From NCBI GenBank assembly GCA_038523925.1, contig JBCBIY010000001.1:248001-312000 (forward strand): a DNA stretch of 64,000 nucleotides, in the 5' to 3' direction. Position 1 is the first letter of the stretch. Each line of letters begins with the position of its first letter. Positions 33,041-40,525 of this stretch are shown here, piece after piece. The position numbers were made by a program, and so were the translations under genes. Below the pieces are notes generated by a model that worked only from the letters and a program-made list of their open reading frames with translations, made no database searches and was not told the origin of the DNA. This stretch comes from JBCBWG01 sp038523925. GTDB lineage: Bacteria; Pseudomonadota; Alphaproteobacteria; Rhizobiales; Hyphomicrobiaceae.

Positions 33041-34624
33041 TTAGCGCCCGTCACGATTGGTGGAGCGCGTCACTGTCGCGCTCCAACCGCCGCGGTCATC
33101 CCGCGGCCTTGCCCCCAGACGCGGCGCGGACTTCGCAAAGCGCGCCACGCTGCCCCCGTCTTCGGGGTCGCCGCCGAGGAAGCGCGAGTTCGCCGCGCCC
33201 GTCGGAAGCGTGCCCCAAACCTTGTTCTTGACCTTTGCGTAGTGCTCCTCGGGCGCGTAGCGGTCTGCGCCCGGTGCAAACTTTGCGAGTGTGAGTTCGC
33301 CGGTCGAGCGAAGCACGAGATAAGCACCAACGTGCGCGTCCCGCTTGGTCTCGAGGAGTGCGATGCGCGCATCGATGAGATCACGTTCGGCGTCCAACAC
33401 ATCGAGAATGCTGCGGGTGCCGAGCCGATGCTCTTCCTGCAGCCCGCGGAACGCCCGCTCGGATGCCGTCACGGCACGTTGACGCGCTGCCACCCGCGAC
33501 TGCGCGCTTCTGTAAGACACCCACGCCTCGCCGACCGCGCGGCCGATCTTGTGAGATGCGGCTTCTGCCTCGCGCTGGCGTTGTGAGATCGTGTTGATCG
33601 CCTGGCGATACTGCGCCGACGTCTTGCCTTGCTGGTAGAGCGGCACGCGCACTTTCGCAAACACCGACGCATCATCCGTCTCGCTCACGAGTTGATCGTC
33701 GCTCTCGTAGCGTTCGTAGTTGGCGACAACGGAGGCCTGCGGAAGGAATGCGCCACGTACCGTCTTGGCATCGGCGCGGGCGCCCGCCAGGCGGAACCGC
33801 GATGCGGCGAGGACCGGACTGTTGCGGCGCGCGCGCGCCTTGGCGACCTTCAATGTCTTTGGCAGGTGGCTGGACGGAAGCCGCGGCATACGGAACCCGC
33901 GCGCATCGAGCCGGGTGACTTCCTGGAATCGCAGTGCGCTGATCCGGAGCTGCCCAATTGCCTCGTCAAGATCGGCTGACGCGCGGGCGAGACGTGCCTG
34001 CGTCTGCGAAACGTCGGTGCTCGTCGATTGCTTCTTTTCGTAGCGATCTCTGACGCCGACGAGAATGCGCTTCAGCTTGGTGAGCGACTTGCGCCGATAG
34101 AGCACACGGCCCTCGTCGCGGAGCACATCGAGGTAGGCCGACGCTGTCGCGAACAGGATTTCGTTTTCGGACGCTGCAAGACCTGCGCGGGATGATCGAA
34201 CGCCGGCTTCAGCACTGCGAACGGAGTTCTGCGTCTGGAAACCGTCAAACAGCGGTTGTTCAACTGTCAGGCCATAGGAATAGGCCGGTCGAAACCCGCG
34301 TTTACGGCCGTCTTCTTTAGTCGATGCGCCGCCGATCCCGGCGCTGCCGTAAATGTTCGGCCGGTATCCCGACTTGGCTTTCGCGACTTCATCGTCGGCG
34401 ACGCGGGTCTTGAACCGCTCGGCCTGAAGGGACGCATTGTCAGCGTAAGCCGCCCGCATCGCGCGCTCAAGCGAGAGGTGGTCGGATGCCGCAACGTGCG
34501 TTGGCGCCATAAAGAGCAGTCCGGTTGTGCTTGTCGCAAGCACAGATCCGGAAAGCCAAACGCTACGCAGCAAGCGGCTGCGCCGCCCCGGCTTCAAGTT
34601 GATTGATCGCTTTGCCCCAGCCAC
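33041..34624 (-). CDS. TolC-family outer membrane channel protein
   Basis: This 527-residue protein has an N-terminal basic and hydrophobic leader (RRSRLLRSVWLSGSVLATS) and two repeated outer-membrane-efflux halves. The family features are visible as SGYRPNIYGSAGIGGAS, TVEQPLFDGFQTQNSVRSAE, and, in the second half, FLPQASVVANYERYES and VPLYQQGKTSAQYRQA, then LGTRSILDVLDAERDLIDA. The start codon is GTG at 34624, supported by GGGGGAG about seven bases upstream; the next in-frame Met is 38 codons downstream inside the leader. It provides the outer-membrane duct of the type I secretion system encoded downstream on the same strand. Confidence 0.93.
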   Translation of the reverse strand: MAGAKRSINLKPGRRSRLLRSVWLSGSVLATSTTGLLFMAPTHVAASDHLSLERAMRAAYADNASLQAERFKTRVADDEVAKAKSGYRPNIYGSAGIGGASTKEDGRKRGFRPAYSYGLTVEQPLFDGFQTQNSVRSAEAGVRSSRAGLAASENEILFATASAYLDVLRDEGRVLYRRKSLTKLKRILVGVRDRYEKKQSTSTDVSQTQARLARASADLDEAIGQLRISALRFQEVTRLDARGFRMPRLPSSHLPKTLKVAKARARRNSPVLAASRFRLAGARADAKTVRGAFLPQASVVANYERYESDDQLVSETDDASVFAKVRVPLYQQGKTSAQYRQAINTISQRQREAEAASHKIGRAVGEAWVSYRSAQSRVAARQRAVTASERAFRGLQEEHRLGTRSILDVLDAERDLIDARIALLETKRDAHVGAYLVLRSTGELTLAKFAPGADRYAPEEHYAKVKNKVWGTLPTGAANSRFLGGDPEDGGSVARFAKSAPRLGARPRDDRGGWSATVTRSTNRDGR

Positions 34625-34806
34625 GCCCGCTCCCCCAAGCGACAGAAATGCGCGTACGCATCACAAGACTGATGAAACGGGTGAAATCTGTTTTCTTTTT
34701 GTTGTGTTGAATCTGGGCAATAATGTTTTCAGCGCAAAACACGGGGCGTTCCTTATTCCAAAGCCACTTAAAAGCCCGCCGATGCTTTGTTGCGGTGGCG
34801 CTTTGT

Positions 34807-35478
34807 CTAAGTCTGAGATTTCTCCTGCCTGCCGTAATTGGCGAAAGCAGCTAACGTCTCGTCGATCTGCTTGCGCGTCAGCAGCTTTGGTCCGCCGATG
34901 AGCAAAGCCTGGTGGTACTGGCGGGCGATCGTCTCAAGTTCGACGGCGCGCCAAAGTGCCTCGTCGAGCGATGCGCCGATCGCGATCATCCCGTGGTTGG
35001 CGAGCAGGCAGGCGGTGCGATCTTCAAGGGCCTCAAGTGCGAGCTTGGAGAGCGCTTGCGTCCCGAATCGCGCGTAGCCCGCACATCGGACATCATGGCC
35101 TCCGAACGCTGCGACCATGTAGTGGCAGGCAGGGATCGGCTTGCGCGCAACGGCAAGCGTTGTGCAATACGGCGCGTGGAGATGCACGACGGCGTTTGCA
35201 TCAGGCCGGGCCTTTAAGATGTCGAGATGGAACCGCCACTCGCTCGAGGGCTTCTTCGGGCCCTCCCAGGCACCGGCCTTGCCATCGAGCGGCATGCGCG
35301 CCAGCATCGCGGGCTTCATCTCTTCATAAGGGATCGCGCTTGGCGTGATCAGCATCGCATCGCCAAAGCGCACGCTGATGTTGCCCGAAGTACCTTGATT
35401 GAGCCCGGCCGCATTCATCGCCAGACATCCGTCAATCACGGCCTGGCGCTGTTTTCTCTCGTTTGCAGGTATCGGCAT
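34807..35478 (-). CDS. Class II aldolase/adducin family protein (fuculose-phosphate aldolase-like)
   Basis: This 223-residue protein has the class II aldolase zinc site: HLHAPYCT supplies two His ligands and LLANHGMI a third, with a Glu in SSEWRFHLDI at the position of the catalytic acid/base. NQGTSGNISVRFGD is the phosphate-binding start. The family cleaves or decarboxylates phosphorylated sugars such as L-fuculose-1-phosphate. It stands alone between the secretion locus and the nitrate operon, without a kinase or transporter beside it. It is distinct from the OtnC-like homologue at 62372-63013. Its physiological substrate is not evident. Confidence 0.88.
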   Translation of the reverse strand: MPIPANERKQRQAVIDGCLAMNAAGLNQGTSGNISVRFGDAMLITPSAIPYEEMKPAMLARMPLDGKAGAWEGPKKPSSEWRFHLDILKARPDANAVVHLHAPYCTTLAVARKPIPACHYMVAAFGGHDVRCAGYARFGTQALSKLALEALEDRTACLLANHGMIAIGASLDEALWRAVELETIARQYHQALLIGGPKLLTRKQIDETLAAFANYGRQEKSQT

Positions 35479-35530
35479 TTGCTCAGGGCTCTACTGTCGT
35501 CACTCTGGGGGAGGGGGCACGGCCCAGCAG

Positions 35531-35581
35531 GTGCCCGAGGAAAACGCCAATGACAACCGGCGCTGGCGCCGGCTCGGGCAC
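35531..35581 (+). promoter_or_regulatory. Large structured element in the nasT leader
   Basis: GTGCCCGAG (35531-35539) pairs perfectly with CTCGGGCAC (35573-35581). Between them is a second perfect hairpin, CCGGCG-CTGG-CGCCGG (35557-35572), directly stacked on the 3' arm. It lies in the 179-base gap between the divergent aldolase and nasT genes, about 76 bases before the nasT ATG. No U-tract follows. It could be a leader element of nasT or a 5' structure of the aldolase transcript on the other strand. Confidence 0.5.
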
Positions 35582-35657
35582 GGGCTGCATCTGGCCGTTT
35601 GGTGCAATGCGGCGAGAACAGACTTGATCCGATGTTGCGGCGCACACAAGATGCGGC

Positions 35658-36260
35658 ATGGGTGATAAGCCGCTCCAGATTGTGGTGATCGACGAAAACC
35701 GCATCCGCGCCTCCATCATTGAGGACGGACTGCGAGAGGCAGGCTTTTCGCTCGTCAGCGTTATCGATGACGTGGCGAACGCAATGGGCCGCGTTGTCGA
35801 GCTCGATCCCGACGTCATCTTCATGGATCTTGCGAACCCGAAGCGCGACGAACTCGAATACATGCTGCAGATTTCGCGGGCCGTGAAGCGGCCGATCGCG
35901 ATGTTCGTTGACCAGTCTGACCAGGCCGCGACGGAAGCTGCGATTGAGGCGGGCGTCTCCGCCTACATCGTCGATGGCCTAAAGAAAGAGCGCGTCCACG
36001 CCATCCTGGAGATGGCGGTCAGCCGCTTCAACGCGTTTGACCGCCTGCAAAAGGAATTAGCCGCGGCCAAGTCGGAACTCGCGGAGCGCAAGGCGATCGA
36101 CAAAGCAAAAGCGCTGCTGATGCGCACCAAAGGCATCGACGAACCGGCGGCCTACGCCCTGCTGCGCCGCACCGCCATGAACCAAAACCGGAAGATTGCC
36201 GAGGTTGCCGAGAGCCTGCTGCTGGCCGCCGACCTTCTTGATGGAGGACGCGACACGTGA
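35658..36260 (+). CDS. nasT: NasT, ANTAR-domain antiterminator for nitrate assimilation
   Basis: This 200-residue protein has an N-terminal receiver-like domain (IVVIDENRIRASIIEDGL, IFMDLANP) and a coiled-coil linker (RLQKELAAAKSELAERKAID). A C-terminal ANTAR domain follows (AKALLMRTKGIDEPAAYALL and RTAMNQNRKIAEVAESLL). The receiver lacks the usual acidic pair after strand 1 (it reads DEN) and the conserved Lys, as expected for a pseudo-receiver controlled by NasS binding rather than phosphorylation. In known systems NasT binds the leader RNA and prevents termination when nitrate or nitrite frees it from NasS. The overlapping nasS gene and the hairpins before nrtA fit this. Confidence 0.93.
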   Translation: MGDKPLQIVVIDENRIRASIIEDGLREAGFSLVSVIDDVANAMGRVVELDPDVIFMDLANPKRDELEYMLQISRAVKRPIAMFVDQSDQAATEAAIEAGVSAYIVDGLKKERVHAILEMAVSRFNAFDRLQKELAAAKSELAERKAIDKAKALLMRTKGIDEPAAYALLRRTAMNQNRKIAEVAESLLLAADLLDGGRDT

Positions 36261-37522
36261 CGACGGGACTGACGACAATCCGGGCTGGGTTCATCCCGTT
36301 GACCGATGCCGCGCCGCTGATCGTCGCGCGCACGCAAGGATTTGCCGAGCGGGAAGGCATCGACCTTCAGCTCTCGCAGGAGACATCGTGGGCGACCATC
36401 CGCGACCGGCTGGCAGTGGGTCAGCTCGACGTCGCGCACGCGCTTGCGCCTTTGCCGATTGCTGGCAACCTGGGGCTTGGCCCGCTCGACCCGTCTCTCA
36501 TTGTGCCGGCTGCTCTCGGCTTTGGCGGCAATACGATTGTCATGGCGACCCGGCACTGGGACGCGTTGCGCGCGCGCGGTTGCCCGGATGATCTTGATCC
36601 AGCCCGCACCGCTGATGCTGTGGCCGACTACATCCGCAGCCGCGACCAAAGCGGCGAGCGGCGGCTGTCGCTCGGGGTCGTCCATCCCCATTCAGCCCAT
36701 CGCTACAAGCTCGCGTACTGGCTTGCGAGCCGCGGCATCCTTGCGGGGCGGGACGTTGATTTCGTTGTCCTGCCGCCGCCGCTGATGTCCGCGGCGCTTG
36801 AGGCCGGCCGGATCGACGGGTTTTGCGCAGGCGAGCCTTGGGGCAGCGTGGCAACGCGCGCCGGCGCCGGCGTGGTCCTGACAACGACCGCGCAGATCTG
36901 GCGATCAAGCCCTGAGAAAGTGCTGGCGGTGCGGACCGCATTTGCAGATCGCGACGCGGATTCTGTCTTGTCGCTTGTGCGCGCGATCAAGGCTGCGAGC
37001 GTCTGGTGCGATGCGGCCGAAAACCGCGACGCGCTAGCCGACACACTGAGCGCGCCGGGCCATGTCGCGCAGCCGGTTGACGTCATCAGGCCCGGGCTTG
37101 ATGCGCGCGTCACGCGGCCATCGGGTGACGCGTTGGTTGTGCCGGGGTTCATGACATTCGACGCTGGCGCAGCAACGTTCCCGTGGGCGTCACACGCGCT
37201 TTGGTTTGCCGCACAGATGGCGCGCTGGGGCGAGATCCAGCTCGACGAGGCTTCTGTTGCGGCGGTCCGTGCGACCTACCGGCCTTCGATGTACCGCCGG
37301 GCCCTTGCAGAAACCGGCGTCGATCTGCCGGCCGCGAATGCGAAGGTGGAGGGCAGTATTGCTGCGCCCCGGCCGATCGGGTCAACGCATGGCAGCCTGA
37401 CGCTCGACCCCGATGGCTTCTTTGATGGGCGCGTTTTCGACCCCGATTCCCTGGCGGATTATCTCGGCGAATTGACCGAACACGATGGTCGCCGACCTGC
37501 GGGCGATGGCCGAGGCCATTAA
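36257..37522 (+). CDS. nasS: NasS, nitrate/nitrite-sensing partner of NasT
   Basis: This 421-residue protein resembles the NrtA/CmpA binding-protein fold but has no signal peptide, so it is cytoplasmic. Visible features are AGFIPLTDAAPLIVARTQGF, LGFGGNTIVMA, LGVVHPHSAHRYKLAYWLAS and FCAGEPWGSVATRAGAG. The start is GTG at 36257, overlapping the nasT stop (GTGA), so the two are made together as expected for a stoichiometric pair. NasS holds NasT inactive and releases it on binding nitrate or nitrite. The overall similarity to the transported-nitrate receptor nrtA just downstream shows how the sensor arose. Confidence 0.92.
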   Translation: MTTGLTTIRAGFIPLTDAAPLIVARTQGFAEREGIDLQLSQETSWATIRDRLAVGQLDVAHALAPLPIAGNLGLGPLDPSLIVPAALGFGGNTIVMATRHWDALRARGCPDDLDPARTADAVADYIRSRDQSGERRLSLGVVHPHSAHRYKLAYWLASRGILAGRDVDFVVLPPPLMSAALEAGRIDGFCAGEPWGSVATRAGAGVVLTTTAQIWRSSPEKVLAVRTAFADRDADSVLSLVRAIKAASVWCDAAENRDALADTLSAPGHVAQPVDVIRPGLDARVTRPSGDALVVPGFMTFDAGAATFPWASHALWFAAQMARWGEIQLDEASVAAVRATYRPSMYRRALAETGVDLPAANAKVEGSIAAPRPIGSTHGSLTLDPDGFFDGRVFDPDSLADYLGELTEHDGRRPAGDGRGH

Positions 37523-37707
37523 CCGGCGATGCCTTGCTGCGCTGCACACGAAACGTGCAGTCGCCCAAAACTTGTCGGTGCTTTGCCAAACATATGGGCT
37601 TGAGGGTGCCGTCCGTCGACCTATTGTCGGGGGATCGGAGCGGATCGCACGCGCACTCTAAGGGCGCGGTTGGGGGCCAACGAAGGCGCCTGCATCGCTG
37701 ACGAAAC

Positions 37708-37723
37708 GGCCCAGTGTAGGGCC
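37708..37723 (+). promoter_or_regulatory. Hexaloop hairpin, candidate ANTAR (NasT) binding element
   Basis: GGCCC-AGTGTA-GGGCC is a perfect five-base-pair stem with a six-base loop having A at position 1 and G at position 4. That is the reported recognition pattern for ANTAR-target hairpins. It lies 8 bases before the terminator-like stem in the leader of the nitrate operon controlled by NasT. Confidence 0.6.
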
Positions 37724-37731
37724 CCAGGCAA

Positions 37732-37792
37732 CGCCGCCACACTCGTTCGCAGCATTATCGCTGCGTTTGAGTTGGGTGGCGTTTTCGTTTTT
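37732..37792 (+). terminator. Attenuator-like terminator before nrtA
   Basis: CGCCGCC (37732-37738) pairs with GGTGGCG (37775-37781) with one G-U pair. An apical hairpin CGCAGC-ATTATC-GCTGCG (37748-37765) sits inside, and the sequence then runs TTTTCGTTTTT. This is the best rho-independent terminator in the window and lies 41 bases before the nrtA ATG, so it should stop transcription unless NasT acts. The apical loop also has six bases with A first, but lacks the G at position 4. Confidence 0.7.
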
Positions 37793-37833
37793 GGGCCACC
37801 GGTGAACCGGTCTATCTCGGAGCTGAAGAGATC

Positions 37834-39261
37834 ATGTCGCAAAACTGTCCCCGGCGGGGAAGCTCGTTTTTCAGGCTAACGCGCCGCAACGTCATGGCAG
37901 CCGCTGCTGCGACTGCAATGGCCGTTGCGCTTCCAGGCGCAGCGCACGCGGAGGTGCTCGTCCCCGAAAAAGACGAGTTGAAGTTTGGCTTTATTAAGCT
38001 GACGGATATGGCGCCGCTCGCGGTCGCTAAAGAGCTTGGATACTTCGAAGACGAAGGGCTCTACGTCACACTCGAAGCGCAGGCGAACTGGAAAGTTCTG
38101 CTCGACCGTGTGATCACGGGCGAACTCGATGGCGCACACATGCTCGCGGGTCAGCCGCTTGCAGCGACGATCGGGTTTGGCACCAAAGCCCACATCATCA
38201 CACCGTTTTCCATGGACCTGAACGGCAACGGCATCACGGTCTCTAACGAGATCTGGTCGATGATGAAGCCGCACATCCCGAAGGGCGCGGACGGCAAGCC
38301 GGTCCACCCGATCAAGGCCGAGGCGCTCAAGAAGGTCGTCGACAAGTTCAAGGCCGAGGGCAAGCCGTTCAAGATGGGGATGGTCTTCCCGGTCTCGACG
38401 CACAACTACGAGCTTCGCTACTGGTTGGCCTCCGGTGGTATTCATCCGGGCTTTTACTCGCCGACAGATGTGTCTGGAACCGTGAAAGCCGATGCGCTGC
38501 TGTCGGTAACCCCACCGCCGCAAATGCCGGCAACGCTGGAAGCCGGTACGATCCACGGCTATTGCGTCGGCGAGCCCTGGAACCAGCAGGCCGTGTTCAA
38601 AGGCATCGGCGTCCCCGTCATCACCGATTACGAAATCTGGAAAAACAACCCAGAGAAAGTCTTCGGCATTACGAAGGAATTCTCCGAGAAATATCCAAAC
38701 ACAACGCTTGCGCTGACAAAAGCGCTGATCCGGGCTGCGATCTGGCTTGACGAGAACAACAACGCCAATCGCATGAAAGCCGTCGAGATGCTCGCCAAGT
38801 CTGAGTATGTCGGTGCGGACAAGGAAGTTATCGCAAACTCGATGACGGGTACGTTCGAGTACGAAAAGGGCGACAAGCGACCGGTTCCGGACTTCAACGT
38901 CTTCTTCCGGTATTTCGCGACCTACCCGTATTACTCTGATGCCATCTGGTACCTGACGCAAATGCGTCGCTGGGGCCAGATTGCCGACCACCAGCCGGAC
39001 AACTGGTACGTTGAGACGGCCAAGAGTGTTTACCGGCCGGACATCTACATGAAGGCTGCCGAAGCCGTGATCAAAGATGGTCACGCCAAGAAAGCGGACT
39101 TCCCGTTCGGCTCTGACGGCTTCAAAGACCCGACGCCCGCCAAGGATATCATCGACGGCGTGGCCTACGATGGGCGCAAGCCCAACGCCTACCTCGAAAG
39201 CCTCTCGATCGGCCTCAAGGCCAAACAGAAGGTCAACGGCTCAGAGGTCGTCGGCGGCTAG
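37834..39261 (+). CDS. nrtA: Nitrate ABC transporter substrate-binding protein
   Basis: This 475-residue protein has a twin-arginine signal (RLTRRNVMAAAAATAMA, processed near AHA around residue 40) and NrtA-family segments: FGFIKLTDMAPLAVAKELGY, FSMDLNGNGITVSN, KMGMVFPVSTHNYELRYWLA and IHGYCVGEPWNQQAVF. It binds nitrate or nitrite in the periplasm for NrtB and the fused ATPase. Tat export fits a cofactor-free but tightly folding binding protein, as known for CmpA/NrtA relatives. GGAG and GAAGAG precede the ATG. A strong stem-loop follows the stop before nrtB. Confidence 0.95.
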   Translation: MSQNCPRRGSSFFRLTRRNVMAAAAATAMAVALPGAAHAEVLVPEKDELKFGFIKLTDMAPLAVAKELGYFEDEGLYVTLEAQANWKVLLDRVITGELDGAHMLAGQPLAATIGFGTKAHIITPFSMDLNGNGITVSNEIWSMMKPHIPKGADGKPVHPIKAEALKKVVDKFKAEGKPFKMGMVFPVSTHNYELRYWLASGGIHPGFYSPTDVSGTVKADALLSVTPPPQMPATLEAGTIHGYCVGEPWNQQAVFKGIGVPVITDYEIWKNNPEKVFGITKEFSEKYPNTTLALTKALIRAAIWLDENNNANRMKAVEMLAKSEYVGADKEVIANSMTGTFEYEKGDKRPVPDFNVFFRYFATYPYYSDAIWYLTQMRRWGQIADHQPDNWYVETAKSVYRPDIYMKAAEAVIKDGHAKKADFPFGSDGFKDPTPAKDIIDGVAYDGRKPNAYLESLSIGLKAKQKVNGSEVVGG

Positions 39262-39284
39262 GGTTTATCCCGTTTGCCAAATGC

Positions 39285-39310
39285 ATGCGGCGCCGACACC
39301 GGCGCCGCAT
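39285..39310 (+). terminator. Perfect stem-loop between nrtA and nrtB, no U-tract
   Basis: ATGCGGCGCCG-ACAC-CGGCGCCGCAT is an 11-bp perfect stem with a four-base loop, 23 bases after the nrtA stop. No T-run follows. It probably protects the nrtA message from 3' decay or lowers downstream expression, giving excess binding protein. Confidence 0.75.
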
Positions 39311-39422
39311 CCCGCCGCGGCGGATGCCCGCCCGGCCCCAACCATCCCATTCGATCTCGCCGCGGAACGCACGCGACCGCTGCGCCGAAGACCACGCTTG
39401 ATGACCACCAGGAGGCTCATCC

Positions 39423-40514
39423 ATGGCCACTGTTAGCGACGCCCTTGATCTCGACGACGCCGCCGCCCGGCGCGAGCAACGCAAGGAGCGCACGATCTCA
39501 TTCCTGAACCGCATCAGTGGCGGGTTTGGCGTATTCGGCCTCGGCTTCTTGATCCCCATCGCGAAGATGATCGCAGGCGACAGCGTCCGCGAGCAGATGC
39601 GCGACCTCCGTCAGCAGCTCCTGTTCCCGCTCATCGGGATCTGCACATTCCTCGCAGCGTGGGCCTACTTCGCGCCGCAGGTGCAGACGTCGCTGGGCGC
39701 GATCCCAGGGCCAGCACAAGTCTGGGAGCAAGCGCAAAACCTCTACGCTGACCACGTCGCCGAACGCCGGAAGGAAGACCGCTTTTACGAGCGCGTTGCC
39801 GCCCGCAACCAGAAGATGATCGACGCCGGCCGGCCGGAACTCGTCAAACAACGGAACTACACCGGCAAGCCAACGTACATCGACCAGATCTTCACGAGCC
39901 TTTATACCGTCGCGCTTGGCTTCCTGATTGCGTCCATCATCGCCATTCCGCTCGGCATCATGTGCGGGCTGAGCCAAGCGGTGAACGGCGCGCTCAATCC
40001 ACTGATCCAGATCTTCAAGCCGGTCTCGCCGCTCGCCTGGCTGCCGATCGTGACGATGGTCGTCTCTGCGCTCTACGTGACGCCGAGCGACTGGTTGCCG
40101 AAGTCACTTGTGATCTCGGCGATTACGGTGACGCTCTGTTCGCTGTGGCCGACGCTGATCAACACGTCACTCGGCGTCGCATCGGTTGATAAAGACCTGC
40201 TGAATGTCGGCCGCGTCCTCCGGCTGCCGACCTGGCAGAAGATCACCAAACTCATCCTGCCGTCTTCGCTGCCGTTAATCTTCACCGGCCTCCGCCTGTC
40301 CCTCGGCGTCGGTTGGATGGTGCTGATCGCGGCCGAAATGCTCGCGCAGAACCCGGGCCTTGGAAAGTTTGTTTGGGACGAATTCCAGAATGGGTCTTCT
40401 CAGTCGCTCGCCAAGATCATGGTCGCCGTCCTGACCATTGGGCTCATCGGCTTTCTGCTCGATCGCATTATGTACGCGCTGCAGTCGGCCTTCACCTTCT
40501 CGACGAACCGCTGA
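39423..40514 (+). CDS. nrtB: Nitrate ABC transporter permease
   Basis: This 363-residue membrane protein has an N-terminal extension with one hydrophobic stretch, followed by the binding-protein-dependent permease domain. TLYTVALGFLIAS-type membrane segments lead to the EAA-loop region (LNVGRVLRLPTWQKITKLILP) and GLRLSLGVGWMVLIAAEML, typical of NrtB/SsuC permeases. The N-terminal extension of about 150 residues (DALDLDDAAARREQRKERTI and a loop with KEDRFYERVAARNQKM) is common in proteobacterial NrtB. It starts 161 bases after nrtA, in a gap filled by the stem-loop, and is followed 11 bases later by the ATPase gene. Confidence 0.95.
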   Translation: MATVSDALDLDDAAARREQRKERTISFLNRISGGFGVFGLGFLIPIAKMIAGDSVREQMRDLRQQLLFPLIGICTFLAAWAYFAPQVQTSLGAIPGPAQVWEQAQNLYADHVAERRKEDRFYERVAARNQKMIDAGRPELVKQRNYTGKPTYIDQIFTSLYTVALGFLIASIIAIPLGIMCGLSQAVNGALNPLIQIFKPVSPLAWLPIVTMVVSALYVTPSDWLPKSLVISAITVTLCSLWPTLINTSLGVASVDKDLLNVGRVLRLPTWQKITKLILPSSLPLIFTGLRLSLGVGWMVLIAAEMLAQNPGLGKFVWDEFQNGSSQSLAKIMVAVLTIGLIGFLLDRIMYALQSAFTFSTNR

Positions 40515-40525
40515 GGGCGCGACCG

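Larger units (their letters stand above)
37523..37833 (+). other. Leader region before nrtA with multiple hairpins
   Basis: This 311-base noncoding stretch is where NasT would act. Read from 5' to 3' it contains CTGCAC-N7-GTGCAG (about 37541-37559), a two-tier hairpin made of GGCGC/GCGCC around GTTGG-GGG-CCAAC (about 37663-37690), the hexaloop hairpin at 37708-37723 and the terminator-like stem at 37732-37792. After that, GCCACC (37795-37800) could compete for the 3' arm of the terminator. No ORF of coding quality is present. A promoter is likely in the first part but I could not assign -35/-10 boxes. Confidence 0.7.

Noticed and set aside
35585..35610. Sigma-54-like promoter before nasT
   Set aside because: The GG and GC dinucleotides are nine rather than ten bases apart, and sigma-54 spacing is strict.
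37876..39084. A 402-codon minus-strand open frame antisense to nrtA
   Set aside because: nrtA is certain from its Tat signal and family motifs; the antisense translation is Arg/Asp-rich shadow sequence.
40313..40525. Longer start for the fused nitrate ATPase
   Set aside because: It would overlap nrtB by 200 bases in another frame; ATG 40526 begins exactly where ABC domains start.
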